In this document: piece by piece, positions 42,889 to 52,340 of the stretch
Numbering within the stretch: the stretch's first letter is position 1
Layout: the number at the start of each line of letters is the position of its first letter
Source: Lactobacillus helsingborgensis
GTDB taxonomy: Bacteria; Bacillota; Bacilli; Lactobacillales; Lactobacillaceae
Length of the DNA: 64,000 nucleotides
NCBI RefSeq assembly: GCF_000970855.1
Contig: NZ_KQ034047.1
Location: 92,095 to 156,094, forward strand
Reading direction: 5' to 3'
The notes under the pieces: model-generated
Told to the model about the DNA's origin: nothing
The model's database searches: none
What the model saw: the letters and a program-made list of their open reading frames with translations, nothing else
Program-made: the position numbers and the translations under genes

Positions 42889-43455
42889 TTAATTGTATTT
42901 GTTCATCAAATATTGGCTGCTCTTTCCGGCTATGAAATCAGAAATAACTTCACTGGCCGTGACATAAGCAGTGTCCATTAACTTTTGTTGTTCGGTATTA
43001 AACTGTGAAAGTACCCAAGAAACTACACTCGCTTCTGTCACGTTATCTGGGTGTCTGATACCAATTTTCAGGCGGTTAAAATCACTGGTACCTAAATCAC
43101 GAATAATACTCTTAATACCATTATGACCGCCTGACTTGCCATTTGCACGGATACGGATTTTACTTAAAGGCATGTCCATGTCATCATGAATTATTAGTAT
43201 GTCTTGCGGGTTAACCTTAAAGAAACGGGCAAATTGCGCCACCGAACGACCAGAATCGTTCATAAAAGTTTGTGGCTCAAGCAAAATAACATCATTGCCA
43301 GCAATTTTTTGCTTGGTATATTTGCCTTCGAACTTTTCCCGTTCTAAAGTTAAAGAATTTTTTTGTAAAAAATAATTTAAAGCCATAAAACCGGTATTAT
43401 GTTTCGTGCCGTCATATTTTTTGCCTGGATTGCCCAGACCTGCTATAATTTTCAT
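42889..43455 (-). CDS. pth: Peptidyl-tRNA hydrolase
   Basis: Releases peptides from tRNA that drops off the ribosome. The 188-residue protein contains GLGNPGKKYDGTKHNTGF with catalytic H19, the PQTFMNDSGRSV motif, and HDDMDMPL with the key aspartate. First gene of the pth-mfd-rqcP-divIC group. Start ATG behind GGGGA; an extended -10 (TGCTATCAT) lies about 25-35 bases upstream. Confidence 0.96.
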   Translation of the reverse strand: MKIIAGLGNPGKKYDGTKHNTGFMALNYFLQKNSLTLEREKFEGKYTKQKIAGNDVILLEPQTFMNDSGRSVAQFARFFKVNPQDILIIHDDMDMPLSKIRIRANGKSGGHNGIKSIIRDLGTSDFNRLKIGIRHPDNVTEASVVSWVLSQFNTEQQKLMDTAYVTASEVISDFIAGKSSQYLMNKYN

Positions 43456-43617
43456 CTAAATTCCCCTTATTTTTAGTCGTATTTAATGATAGCACAATCA
43501 CAACGCTTGATTTTGGCAAAGACTATTACACTTTAATTTCATTGCATAAAATAAGCTTTTTAAATTAAGTAGCACGTGCTAAAATTTATTTAATTGATGA
43601 TTTTATTTTCATTTTTA

Positions 43618-43646
43618 TTTAATCATTATTCTTTTTATGATATAAT
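43618..43646 (+). promoter_or_regulatory. Promoter of the CBS-ACT gene
   Basis: TATAAT (43,641-43,646) preceded at 17 bases by a weak TTTAAT (43,618-43,623). The gene's GGAGG lies 21 bases downstream of the -10. Confidence 0.6.
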
Positions 43647-43679
43647 CATTGAGATTTATTTTTTTACGGAGGCAGTTTC

Positions 43680-44387
43680 ATGCTTATCAAATCTTTAGTT
43701 ATTAAAAAAGATTATTTAACTACAGTTAACGAACACGCTACTCTTGAAGAAGCACTTAAAATTTTAGAGGATTCTGGCTTCAGATGTGTGCCAATTTTAG
43801 ATGATACTGGTACTATTTTCCGCGGTAATATTTACAAGATGCATATATACCGCCATAAGTCACAGGGTAATGACATGAACTTGCCGGTAACTTATTTATT
43901 AAAAAATGCTACCAAAACAATAAAAGTTAATTCGCCATTTTTTAAAGTTTTCTTCACAATTAAAGATTTGCCCTACATTTCGGTTTTGGATGAAGAAAAT
44001 AAGTTTTATGGGATACTAACTCACTCAAGATTACTTGATATGTTGTCAGATGCTTGGAACATTAAAAACGGTTCTTATGTCTTAACAGTGTTAACTGATA
44101 ATTCACGTGGTAATTTAGCTAAAATGACCAGAATCATTAGTAAGTTCTCTGCCATTGCCGGTGTTATGAGTTTAGATGCTTCAACAGCGGGTAAAAGTGA
44201 TAATTCTGTCAGACGCATTTTATTTACTTTGCCTGCCGGTGTAGGCGAGGACACACTAAAAGAAATCGTTAAAAGACTTGAGCGCAAAGGCTATGTGGTT
44301 GCTGAAATTGAAGATCTGCAAGCAGGAATGACATTAATGAGTGATGAAAATCCTGGCGTTTACGTTAACCAAGACGAAAATAACTAA
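43680..44387 (+). CDS. cbpA: CBS-ACT domain protein, cyclic di-AMP binding CbpA type
   Basis: A 235-residue cytosolic protein with a CBS pair (residues about 8-125, containing DSGFRCVPILDDTG and FYGILTHSRLLDML) and a C-terminal ACT-like domain (VLTVLTDNSRGNLAKMTRI). This arrangement and the MLIKSLVIKKDYLTTV start match the protein named CbpA in Lactobacillales, which binds c-di-AMP. It is monocistronic, divergent from pth, and ends at a terminator. The effector role in this organism is inferred from family; the symbol is also used for unrelated choline-binding proteins. Confidence 0.8.
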   Translation: MLIKSLVIKKDYLTTVNEHATLEEALKILEDSGFRCVPILDDTGTIFRGNIYKMHIYRHKSQGNDMNLPVTYLLKNATKTIKVNSPFFKVFFTIKDLPYISVLDEENKFYGILTHSRLLDMLSDAWNIKNGSYVLTVLTDNSRGNLAKMTRIISKFSAIAGVMSLDASTAGKSDNSVRRILFTLPAGVGEDTLKEIVKRLERKGYVVAEIEDLQAGMTLMSDENPGVYVNQDENN

Positions 44388-44397
44388 TTAAAGACAT

Positions 44398-44429
44398 AAA
44401 AAACATTGCAAGAAGTGCAATGTTTTTTT
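44398..44429. terminator. Bidirectional terminator between the CBS-ACT gene and alr
   Basis: AAACATTGCA (44,401-44,410) pairs with TGCAATGTTT (44,416-44,425) over five bases, with A and T runs on both sides. Serves both convergent genes. Confidence 0.9.
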
Positions 44430-45555
44430 AATTATAATATTTGCGGGGCAAGCGGTCATCAAGTAGGCAAGCCACTTCATAATGAATACTGTCAACATAA
44501 TCAGCAGCTTTTTTGATTGAATTAGGCGCTGCCGGATTATTAGAAATCAGAACCACTTTAGTTCCCACTGCCATTTCATAGGGTAATAGCACCATAAGTT
44601 GATCCATGCAGACCCTGCCAACAATTGGACAAAATTCGTTACCAACTTTAATCTTGAAGCCTTGAAATTTACGGATAAAGCCGTCAGCATAGCCCACTGG
44701 TACCGTGCCAATAATTTGATCCTTATCAGCGATGTAAGTTGAACCATAGCCGACGCCCTGTCCTTGATGTATTGTGTGGACCTGAACTAATTCACTCACA
44801 AATGATAGTGCCGGCTTCAACTTAATTTGAACTGGTAAATCAGGACTTGTAGGGTTTGAAGAAGGGTTTAGACCATAAATTCCAATACCAAAGCGTACCA
44901 GATCGCTATGAACTTTTTTATTAAAAACACTAGCAGCAGTATTATCAACGTGAATCCATCTTGGTTTTACTTTAAGTAACTTTTTAAAGTGTGTAAATCT
45001 GTCAACTTGACCTTGAAAATAAGTATCATCTGCACTATCAGCTGAAGCAAAATGGGTGAACATCCCCTCAACATCAAAATTGGGATTATTTAATAGAAAA
45101 TCATTTGCTGCATTAAATTCACTATCTTCGCTAAAACCAATACGCCCCATGCCTGAATCAACTGCCAGATGAATTTTTAACTGTAAATTATTTCCTGCAA
45201 GGTTAGTTTGTACGTCTTTGAGCCATTTTAAACTGGGAACAGTCAAAGAAATACCGTTAGCTGCAGCAAGAGCCGCATACTCAGGTTGGGTCACGCCTAA
45301 TACTAAAATTGGCGCAATTATTCCTGCCCGCCTAAGTTCTAAAGCTTCGTCTAGTATAGCAACACAAAAGCCGCTGGCTCCTGCTTTTACAGCTTCTTGG
45401 GCAATTCTGACTGCACCATGACCATAGGCATTAGCCTTTACTACGGCAAATAATTTCTGCCCAGGCTGCAGGTGCTTAATTTCTTGTTCAATATTTTGTC
45501 TAATTGCAGCTAAATCAACATATACAGCTGCCGGTCTATGGAATCCTGGAACCAT
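44428..45555 (-). CDS. alr: Alanine racemase
   Basis: PLP enzyme producing D-alanine for peptidoglycan and teichoic acids. The 375-residue protein has PLP-lysine K40 in [11 protein letters not shown], the [10 protein letters not shown] region, and the [11 protein letters not shown] segment holding the second catalytic tyrosine. It follows acpS by two bases, the usual acpS-alr pair. Confidence 0.96.
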   Translation of the reverse strand: MVPGFHRPAAVYVDLAAIRQNIEQEIKHLQPGQKLFAVVKANAYGHGAVRIAQEAVKAGASGFCVAILDEALELRRAGIIAPILVLGVTQPEYAALAAANGISLTVPSLKWLKDVQTNLAGNNLQLKIHLAVDSGMGRIGFSEDSEFNAANDFLLNNPNFDVEGMFTHFASADSADDTYFQGQVDRFTHFKKLLKVKPRWIHVDNTAASVFNKKVHSDLVRFGIGIYGLNPSSNPTSPDLPVQIKLKPALSFVSELVQVHTIHQGQGVGYGSTYIADKDQIIGTVPVGYADGFIRKFQGFKIKVGNEFCPIVGRVCMDQLMVLLPYEMAVGTKVVLISNNPAAPNSIKKAADYVDSIHYEVACLLDDRLPRKYYN

Positions 45556-45557
45556 TT

Positions 45558-45911
45558 TTACTTCTCCAACACAATTAATGTTACTATTTCATGACGATCG
45601 TGGCTGATACTTGGAAAAATCTTGCCGGTAAATTTGCTAGATGTTGTAACTGGGTGCCCCAATTCATCCCACAAAGTTTCAATATCCTGTAAGCCTACAC
45701 CTTTACCAAAACCTATGCCTAAAGCTTTTACAAAAGATTCTTTAAGGGAAAAGCGGCCACCTAAATATTCAACTTTCCGTTTTCCAGCTAGTTTCTCATA
45801 CTGTGCAAATTCGTTTGGCGTTAAAGCCTTGCGGGCGAAGTTATCACCTTTAGCGACAATTTTTTTGACCCGTTCAACTTCAACAACGTCTATACCGACT
45901 CCAACAATCAT
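45558..45911 (-). CDS. acpS: Holo-acyl carrier protein synthase
   Basis: Transfers phosphopantetheine from CoA to ACP. The 117-residue protein has D8 in [10 protein letters not shown] and E58 in [10 protein letters not shown] as magnesium ligands, and the [21 protein letters not shown]-terminal core split at residue 90-110. First gene of acpS-alr; its AT-rich upstream overlaps the cshA terminator and contains TATAAT near 45,930. Confidence 0.95.
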   Translation of the reverse strand: MIVGVGIDVVEVERVKKIVAKGDNFARKALTPNEFAQYEKLAGKRKVEYLGGRFSLKESFVKALGIGFGKGVGLQDIETLWDELGHPVTTSSKFTGKIFPSISHDRHEIVTLIVLEK

Positions 45912-45944
45912 TTTATTTACCTCTTAGTATAGAAATTATAATAT

Positions 45945-45979
45945 TAAAAAAGAGTTGTAAATTGTTGCAACCCTTTTTT
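45945..45979 (-). terminator. Terminator after cshA
   Basis: On the minus strand AAAAAAGGGTTG pairs with CAACTCTTTTTT (one G-U wobble) over a ten-base loop, a 12-pair stem ending in T residues, shortly after the cshA stop. Confidence 0.85.
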
Positions 45980-45989
45980 AGTAAAATCG

Positions 45990-47474
45990 TTAATCTTTTT
46001 TGTTCTTAATCACAAAATTATGACCATTGCCGGATCTCCTTGAATGTCCGCCGCGATAACTTCCACGGCTGCGGCTGCTGCCACGATAACCGCCGCGACT
46101 ATTCTTACCACGATTATAACGACCACGGCCTCTGCCACCACGACCATTGCCCTTATACGGCAATGGTTTTTCGGAACTAATCTTAACTTCAACACTGGAA
46201 GAATCCTTAGACAAGTTTTTAAGAAAAGCAGAAACTAAATCAACCGCAGAATAATTTTCTAATAACTCGTCCGCATCATCAGTATATTTAGATAAGTCCT
46301 CTTTCATGATATCTTCAATCTTGGACTTTGCGACTTTAAGTTGACCGCGCAACGCTTGATCATCAGATGGTGGACGCAGCGGTGTCATTTTCTTCTTAGT
46401 CAGCTGTTCAATTGTTCTCATGTAGCCAATTTCATTTGGTGTAACAAAAGTGATTGAGCAACCATTTTGACCAGCACGTCCAGTACGACCGATACGGTGA
46501 ACATAAGAATCAGGATCTTGAGGAATATCATAGTTGTAAACATGGGTCACACCAGAAATATCTAATCCCCGGGCAGCCACATCTGTAGCAACTAGGATAT
46601 CCAACTTACCGGCACGGAATCTTTTTAATACAGTAATTCTACGAGCCTGTGACAAATCACCGTGAATACCGGCAGCATTATAGCCACGTGCTTGCAGTCC
46701 TCTTGTGACTTCATCAACTCTACGTTTAGTCCTGACAAAGACTACTGCCAAATCAGGACTTTCAACATCAATCAACCGGCACATTATATCGAATTTTTCT
46801 GCATCCTTAGCACGGACAAAATATTGGTCTATTAAATCAGCAGTTAATTCCTTAGTTTTAATGCGCACAATTTCAGGATTGTTCATGAACTTTTCACTGA
46901 TGTTCAAAATCGGCTTAGGCATCGTGGCACTAAACAACAAGGTTTGTTTGCGATTTTTAACGTAACTTAAAATACTTTCAATGTCTTGGATAAAACCCAT
47001 GTCCAGCATTTCATCAGCTTCATCTAAAACAATGGTATTAACATTTTCTAAATTAATAGTCTTGCGTTTTAAGTGATCGAGCAAACGTCCCGGCGTACCA
47101 ACTAAAATAGCCGGCACATGATTTTTCAAAGAGCGAATTTGGCGACCAATATCGGCACCGCCATATACAACCTGTACACGCGCATTTTCATCGCGCCCCA
47201 GTCTAAAAAGTTCTTCCTGAGTTTGAATAGCAAGTTCCCTTGTTGGTTCAATAATTAATGCTTGGATTACCTTATTATGTTTATCCAAATTCTGCAAAAT
47301 CGGCAATGCGAAAGCTGCTGTTTTACCGGTACCGGTTTGAGCTTGACCAATCACGTCCCTACCAGCTAAAGCCAAAGGAATTGTTTGTTCCTGGATTGGC
47401 GTGGCTTCCTCAAAGCCTGAACGCTTAATTGCTTTTAAAAGCTCATCTTTTAAACCTAATTCTGAAAATTTCAC
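45990..47474 (-). CDS. cshA: DEAD-box RNA helicase CshA, GTG start
   Basis: Cold- and growth-related RNA helicase associated with ribosome assembly and the RNA degradosome. The 494-residue protein has the Q motif, AQTGTGKTAAF, DEADEMLDMGF, SAT and HRIGRTGRAGQ, then a C-terminal tail of RGG/GRG repeats (about the last 50 residues) for RNA binding. The start is GTG at 47,472-47,474, six bases after AAGGAG; upstream in-frame codons lie inside the murF end. Follows murF by ten bases. Confidence 0.95.
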   Translation of the reverse strand: MKFSELGLKDELLKAIKRSGFEEATPIQEQTIPLALAGRDVIGQAQTGTGKTAAFALPILQNLDKHNKVIQALIIEPTRELAIQTQEELFRLGRDENARVQVVYGGADIGRQIRSLKNHVPAILVGTPGRLLDHLKRKTINLENVNTIVLDEADEMLDMGFIQDIESILSYVKNRKQTLLFSATMPKPILNISEKFMNNPEIVRIKTKELTADLIDQYFVRAKDAEKFDIMCRLIDVESPDLAVVFVRTKRRVDEVTRGLQARGYNAAGIHGDLSQARRITVLKRFRAGKLDILVATDVAARGLDISGVTHVYNYDIPQDPDSYVHRIGRTGRAGQNGCSITFVTPNEIGYMRTIEQLTKKKMTPLRPPSDDQALRGQLKVAKSKIEDIMKEDLSKYTDDADELLENYSAVDLVSAFLKNLSKDSSSVEVKISSEKPLPYKGNGRGGRGRGRYNRGKNSRGGYRGSSRSRGSYRGGHSRRSGNGHNFVIKNKKD

Positions 47475-47484
47475 TAAATTCTCC

Positions 47485-48852
47485 TTACCTAAGCCGTTCA
47501 ACTACTTTTTCAAGGTGCATTCCGTGCGAACCTTTTAAGACTACTATGTCGTTTGGCTTAATATCATTTTTTAAATCTGCAATCATGTGTTGCATTTCGT
47601 CTTGGGTGTAATAATGCAAATTTTCGGGATCGTAACTGCCTTTTAATGCTTCAGCCAGATGTTTCATTTCTGTACCAAACAGGTAAACTTCATTAATTAC
47701 CTGCGGGTCTAAACAATCTGCTAACCCAGCATGAAGTGCAGCTGATCTTGGCCCTAGTTCCAGCATATCACCCAAAACGGCAATTCTACGGCTTCCAGCA
47801 GGAACCTGAATCTGCCCAAAACTGGTTATCACAGCACGCACGGCAGTAGGATTGGAATTGTAGACATCACTCATAATGTCCTCACCTACATCGCCTTTTT
47901 CCCATTCCATTCTGTTTGCGGTCGGGGTAAATTTTTCTAAAGCGCAAGCAATTTCTTCATCGCTTTCACCAAAATGACGTCCGACACAAATAGCAGACAG
48001 CGCGTTAGAAACATTATGTTTACCAATCATTGGAATGGAAAATTTACGTTCAGAGTTATTGACTGTAAAAGTAGCATGGTGCTTATAGCTGCGATAACCT
48101 GTTGCATAAACTGTATCATTTTTTGCAAAACCAAATGTAACTTTTGCTTGTTTTATTTTAGCAGCTCTTTCACGTAAAAGCGGTTCATCACCGTTATATA
48201 TTAATTCGCCGTCTTCACGTAAAAAATCCGTAATTTCCATTTTAGCATCTGCAATTCCAGCACGTGAACCAAGAAATTCAATGTGAGCCTCGCCAATCAT
48301 GGTAATAACAGTGACATCAGGGTGAGTCAATTCACTCAATTGGTGTAATTGCCCAGCATGATCCATACCCATTTCTAAAACCAGAATTTCTGTATTTGGT
48401 TTCATATCTAAGATAGTCATGGGTACACCAATTTCATTATTGAAGTTAGCGTCAGTTTTATGGACATTGAACCTTTTAGCTAAAACTGCTGCTGTCATAT
48501 CTTTAGTAGTTGTTTTACCATTTGAACCGGTAATGCCAACAACAGTAGGATTTACCTTATTTAAATAGTACTGTGCCAATTGCTGCATACTCTTGAGAGG
48601 ATTTTCTACTTCTAAGACAGCGATATTATCAGGCTTGTTCGGATGACCTTTTTGCCATAATGTCGCACTAGCACCATTACTGATGGCACTATTAATAAAG
48701 TCATGACCATCCCGTTCACCTTTTAGCGGTACAAACAAGCCACCCGCAGCGATCTCTCTTGAATCAAAGGCAACAGAAGTAATAACAGTTTGCTCGTTAC
48801 CCTCACACTTTGAATTAATTGCTTTGGCTATTTCTGCCAGTTGCATTTTCAT
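47485..48852 (-). CDS. murF: UDP-N-acetylmuramoyl-tripeptide--D-alanyl-D-alanine ligase
   Basis: Adds D-Ala-D-Ala to the muropeptide precursor in the cytosol. The 455-residue protein shows the ATP loop GITGSNGKTTTKDM, the central EMGMDHAGQL motif and the C-terminal DVYNSNPTAVRA. The ATG at 48,852 follows AGGAG by seven bases; the longer reading starts before that site. It is upstream of cshA, an arrangement common in lactobacilli, and has its own promoter. Confidence 0.95.
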   Translation of the reverse strand: MKMQLAEIAKAINSKCEGNEQTVITSVAFDSREIAAGGLFVPLKGERDGHDFINSAISNGASATLWQKGHPNKPDNIAVLEVENPLKSMQQLAQYYLNKVNPTVVGITGSNGKTTTKDMTAAVLAKRFNVHKTDANFNNEIGVPMTILDMKPNTEILVLEMGMDHAGQLHQLSELTHPDVTVITMIGEAHIEFLGSRAGIADAKMEITDFLREDGELIYNGDEPLLRERAAKIKQAKVTFGFAKNDTVYATGYRSYKHHATFTVNNSERKFSIPMIGKHNVSNALSAICVGRHFGESDEEIACALEKFTPTANRMEWEKGDVGEDIMSDVYNSNPTAVRAVITSFGQIQVPAGSRRIAVLGDMLELGPRSAALHAGLADCLDPQVINEVYLFGTEMKHLAEALKGSYDPENLHYYTQDEMQHMIADLKNDIKPNDIVVLKGSHGMHLEKVVERLR

Positions 48853-48896
48853 CTTGTCTCTCCTAGCCAAAAAAGAATTTTTTTGCTAAAGAAGTA

Positions 48897-48926
48897 ATTA
48901 TACTCCTTAATAAAGTAGTATATCAA
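48897..48926 (-). promoter_or_regulatory. Promoter of murF-cshA
   Basis: TTGATA (48,921-48,926), 18 bases, TATAAT (48,897-48,902) on the minus strand, 45 bases upstream of the murF ATG. Confidence 0.7.
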
Positions 48927-48939
48927 TTAAGTTTCACAT

Positions 48940-48965
48940 AAAAAAGCAGCCCCAATGGGGCTGCC
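48940..48965 (-). terminator. Terminator after rpmE2
   Basis: GCAGCCCCA / TGGGGCTGC forms a GC-rich stem with a short loop and a run of six or more T residues on the minus strand, about 20 bases after the L31 stop. Confidence 0.9.
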
Positions 48966-48984
48966 TTCCACCAGATTGAAGATA

Positions 48985-49233
48985 TTACTTGTTGTTCATG
49001 CCATATTTCTTGTTGAACTTTTCGATTCGACCGTCGGCTTGAGCAAACTTTTGCTTGCCAGTATAGAATGGGTGTGAATCTGAAGTAATTTCAACACGGA
49101 TTAATGGGTAAGTCTTACCTTCGTAATCTACTGTCTCTTTTGATGTTAAAGTTGAACCAGCGACAAATTTTGCACCTGTAGCTGAATCCATAAAGACTAC
49201 TTGTTGGTAATCTGGATGAATACCTTGTTTCAT
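48985..49233 (-). CDS. rpmE2: 50S ribosomal protein L31 type B
   Basis: The 82-residue product begins [20 protein letters not shown] and has no cysteines, so it is the zinc-independent B form. In bacteria with two forms this one replaces the zinc form under zinc limitation, but lactobacilli usually carry only B. It bridges the subunits at the central protuberance. Monocistronic, with its own promoter, structured leader and terminator. Confidence 0.95.
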   Translation of the reverse strand: MKQGIHPDYQQVVFMDSATGAKFVAGSTLTSKETVDYEGKTYPLIRVEITSDSHPFYTGKQKFAQADGRIEKFNKKYGMNNK

Positions 49234-49241
49234 AATTTATT

Positions 49242-49334
49242 ACTCCTTTGCCATGACTCCTATTGCAAGTCATAGATTAATCGATTAACGTTTAATACCT
49301 TATCATCTTTAAAGGTAAATTTCAAGACTTATTT
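49242..49334 (-). promoter_or_regulatory. Structured leader of rpmE2
   Basis: About 90 bases of 5' leader fold into TACCTT/AAGGTA (49,296-49,317), a TTAATCGATTAA palindrome near 49,276-49,288, and ATGACT/AGTCAT (49,253-49,273) immediately before the AAGGAG site. L31 leader motifs are known in Firmicutes; a match is plausible but not verified. Confidence 0.45.
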
Positions 49335-49363
49335 ATTATAGCAGCTGGATTAATTTAAAACAA
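49335..49363 (-). promoter_or_regulatory. Promoter of rpmE2
   Basis: TTGTTT (49,358-49,363), 17 bases, TATAAT (49,335-49,340) on the minus strand. The -35 lies in the last codons of the upstream binding-protein gene, so the two units overlap and no terminator separates them. Confidence 0.65.
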
Positions 49364-50195
49364 TATCGCTAGGTTTAACCTCTTTACCAAAATAAGGTTT
49401 TAATTCCTTATTATAATCAGCAATAAAGAACTTTTTCTTAGTTAATTTAGTAATTTCTTTATTAGTCCAGTTTAAAAGCGACTTATTGCCTTTTTTAACT
49501 GCGGGTGAAATAAATTGATTAGGCCCAATGTTTTTAATTCCAACCGTGTAATTAGGGTTCTTTTTTACCCAAGCATAGAGATAAGAATTGTCATCTGCTA
49601 AAGCAGCAGCGCGGTTGTTTTTAAAAGCATTAAATTGCTGCGTTTTGGAATCAAATTTCAACAAGTCTACGCCGCCTTTTTTGGTGAAATAATTTTCTGC
49701 TGTTGTACCCTTGTTGACAATTAAGTTTTTACCCTTTAACTGACTTGCGCTAGTAATTGGGGAATTCTTAGGAGAAACTACACCAACCGATACTTTCATG
49801 TATGGTTTAGCAAAATCAACTACTTGTTTACGCTCGGGTGTCACAGTGAAGTTGGCTAAAATTATATCGGCCTTATTTGAATTCAGGGTGTCAACGCGGT
49901 TGTTGGCATTAACTTGGGTAAATTTCACTTTAACGCCCATATCTTTAGCCATTTGACGTGCAAGGTGAACGTCGTAACCCACGCGATTGCCGTGATCATC
50001 AACCCAACCATAAGGTGGCAGATCGCCAAATACGGCAACTCGTAAAACTCCCCGTTTTTTAATTGCGCTCACACTGCTTTCGTTGGCACTAGTATTGTTA
50101 CTTGTTCCTGATTTGATACCAAAAAATGCTGCCACAGCTATGATTAAAACTACTAAAATTCCAATGATGATATTTCTATTTCTATTGTTTTTCAT
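49350..50195 (-). CDS. Polar amino-acid ABC transporter substrate-binding protein
   Basis: A 281-residue bacterial extracellular solute-binding protein, family 3 (RVAVFGDLPPYGWVDDHGNRVGYDVHLA, shown in two parts near residues 52-79). The N-terminus is basic, then hydrophobic to about residue 27, with no cysteine lipobox, so it looks membrane-anchored by an uncleaved or conventionally cleaved signal rather than a lipoprotein. Last gene of the operon with the ATPase and two permeases. Exact substrate (glutamine, glutamate, cystine, arginine) is unresolved. Confidence 0.88.
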   Translation of the reverse strand: MKNNRNRNIIIGILVVLIIAVAAFFGIKSGTSNNTSANESSVSAIKKRGVLRVAVFGDLPPYGWVDDHGNRVGYDVHLARQMAKDMGVKVKFTQVNANNRVDTLNSNKADIILANFTVTPERKQVVDFAKPYMKVSVGVVSPKNSPITSASQLKGKNLIVNKGTTAENYFTKKGGVDLLKFDSKTQQFNAFKNNRAAALADDNSYLYAWVKKNPNYTVGIKNIGPNQFISPAVKKGNKSLLNWTNKEITKLTKKKFFIADYNKELKPYFGKEVKPSDIVLN

Positions 50196-50205
50196 TTTCT
50201 ACTCC

Positions 50206-50946
50206 TTAAAAATCCATACTCGTGAGAAAATCACGGGCACGATCAGTTTGTGGGTGTGCAAAAAACTCTTTGCCAGAAGTATTTTCTAAGATCTTACCGT
50301 CTTCTAAAAATAACACTTGGTCCGCTATTTGCCGCGCAAAGTTCATTTCATGAGTGACGATAATCATAGTCATATGGTCTTTTTTAGCCAAGTCTGCCAT
50401 GATCTGCAAAACGCCACGAACCATTTCCGGATCCAGTGAAGCAGTCACTTCATCAAAGAGCATGATTTCGGGGTGAAGGGCTAGAGCGCGAACAATTGCA
50501 ATACGCTGCTTTTGACCACCTGACAATTCTCGGGGGTAGGTATCGACGTATTCGTCTAGTTCCACCCGCTTTAGCAAGCTGATAGCTTCAGCCCTAACCT
50601 TTTTTTCAGAACGTTTCTGCACCTTGACCGGAGCGAGCATGATGTTCTCAATCACAGTTAAATTAGGAAAGAGGTCGTAACTCTGAAAGACCATGCCAAT
50701 TTTTTGCCGCAAAGCTTGCCAAGTTTTACTAGAGCCATTTATTTTTTTGCCTTTAAAGTAAATAGCACCACTGCTAAATGTTTCAAGTCCATTTAAACAC
50801 CTGATTAGTGTACTTTTACCAGAACCAGATGGACCTAATAAAGTCAGCACCTCACCCTTGTGCAATGTCAGGTTAATATCATGCAGAGCCTGCCAATCAC
50901 CATAATACTTGTTCAAATTTTCAACTCGTAAAATTTCTTCTGTCAT
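50206..50946 (-). CDS. Polar amino-acid ABC transporter ATPase
   Basis: A 246-residue ATPase: Walker A GPSGSGKST, Q-loop MVFQSYDLFPN, signature LSGGQKQR, Walker B IMLFDEVTASLD and switch histidine in IVTHEMNFAR. These are typical of GlnQ-type ATPases of polar amino-acid importers. It follows the second permease by six bases. Confidence 0.93.
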   Translation of the reverse strand: MTEEILRVENLNKYYGDWQALHDINLTLHKGEVLTLLGPSGSGKSTLIRCLNGLETFSSGAIYFKGKKINGSSKTWQALRQKIGMVFQSYDLFPNLTVIENIMLAPVKVQKRSEKKVRAEAISLLKRVELDEYVDTYPRELSGGQKQRIAIVRALALHPEIMLFDEVTASLDPEMVRGVLQIMADLAKKDHMTMIIVTHEMNFARQIADQVLFLEDGKILENTSGKEFFAHPQTDRARDFLTSMDF

Positions 50947-50952
50947 TTTTCC

Positions 50953-51630
50953 TTACCTCTTTTGCTTGGCAGCTAGGCGCTTAGCCCAAAGGGACAACGG
51001 ATAATCAATTGCAAAGTACAAAATAAAAATCAAGCCGTAAATCCAAAAAACTGCACTCGGATACTGCTGGTTGTTGGCTTCAATAATCTGCTGCCCAATT
51101 GCAATCACATCCATGATGCTGATCAGCATGAGTAGCGATGTGGTTTTAATCACCCGCGTAGCTAAATTTATGGTCGCTGGTAATTCTAATTGCATTGCTT
51201 GCGGTAGCAAGATATAACGAAATAATTGATTAGCGCTCAAGCCCAATGCTTGACCGGATTCTTTTTGCGTAACTGGTACTGACTCAATAGCTCCGCGCAC
51301 AATATCACTGAATTCAGCTGACACCCATAATGAAAAGGCTAAGACTGCCATCCAACTAGCCGGCCAATTGATATGCAAGCTCCGCGGCAAAATGTAATAA
51401 ACCAGATACAGCAAGACAATAGTAGGAACAATACGGAAAAATTCCAGGTAAGCCCGTAAAATAAAGCGAATTGTTTTATTAGGCAGTGTTCTTAAAATGC
51501 CAAGCAAGGTTCCCAGTACTAAACCGATTAATAAACTGAGTGCAGCAATCCAGACCGAAGTCCACAGACCTTGCAGAATCCGCGCAAAATTATTACCAGC
51601 AAAGAAGACGTTAATTGCCGAATGTTCCAT
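50953..51630 (-). CDS. Polar amino-acid ABC transporter permease
   Basis: A 225-residue permease with about five membrane helices and the EAA-like loop ESGQALGLSANQLFRYILLPQA (around 135-156, given in part). The ATG at 51,630 follows AAGGA by nine bases and overlaps the preceding permease gene by 20 bases; a start seven codons upstream is rejected. Two distinct permeases imply a heterodimeric channel. Confidence 0.9.
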   Translation of the reverse strand: MEHSAINVFFAGNNFARILQGLWTSVWIAALSLLIGLVLGTLLGILRTLPNKTIRFILRAYLEFFRIVPTIVLLYLVYYILPRSLHINWPASWMAVLAFSLWVSAEFSDIVRGAIESVPVTQKESGQALGLSANQLFRYILLPQAMQLELPATINLATRVIKTTSLLMLISIMDVIAIGQQIIEANNQQYPSAVFWIYGLIFILYFAIDYPLSLWAKRLAAKQKR

Positions 51631-52270
51631 AACGCACTTTCCTTTCCACAAAATTTAATAGTAAGATTACTGGCACCAAAATAATGGCATAGGCAATGAC
51701 CAACACGAGAAGATATTCATTTGAGCGATAATACATTCCGATCAAATCCAAAGCAGTGTTAGTCAGTTCAGGAATTGCAATGACTGAAAAAATCGATGTT
51801 TCTTTTATCAAAAAAATAATATTAGCCGTTAGGGCTGGCATACTCAAAGCAAAGCCTTGTGGAAAAACAACGTAGCGTGCTAGTTGCAAATCATTCATCC
51901 CTAATGCTTTGCCATCATCAATTTGACTTGGACTAACCCCAGCAAAACCACCTGTAAAACCTTCAGCCATGTAGGCTCCGCCCAAGAATACCAGACCGAT
52001 GATACCGCAAACTTGGGCCGACATTTTTAAGCCAATGACCGGAAAGGCATAATACAAAAAGAACAATTGAATCAAGAGCGGAGTATTGCGTGCAAGCTCC
52101 ACGTAAACTGTCAAAACTCTACCCAGTATGGGCACTTTAAAATACTGCACCAAGCTGGTGATAATACCAACAAGGATTGAGCACACAATGCCTACACACG
52201 ATAGCCAAAGGGTTAATTCAAAGGCTTTTAAAAAAATAGGCAAACTCTGTGTAATTATCTGCCAACTCAT
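51611..52270 (-). CDS. Polar amino-acid ABC transporter permease, first gene of operon
   Basis: A 219-residue permease of the HisM/GlnP family with the coupling loop DDGKALGMNDLQLARYVVFPQ around residues 122-142 and the preceding VELARNTPLLIQLFFLYY motif. It is the first gene of the importer operon and lies behind a long attenuator-like leader. ATG behind GGGAGG. Confidence 0.9.
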   Translation of the reverse strand: MSWQIITQSLPIFLKAFELTLWLSCVGIVCSILVGIITSLVQYFKVPILGRVLTVYVELARNTPLLIQLFFLYYAFPVIGLKMSAQVCGIIGLVFLGGAYMAEGFTGGFAGVSPSQIDDGKALGMNDLQLARYVVFPQGFALSMPALTANIIFLIKETSIFSVIAIPELTNTALDLIGMYYRSNEYLLVLVIAYAIILVPVILLLNFVERKVRYGTFGN

Positions 52271-52340
52271 TTTTTACCTCCCACTTTTATGCAGACGGCC
52301 TGATCTCAGAAAAAGAGCATCAAGCACAGTCACAAAAATA

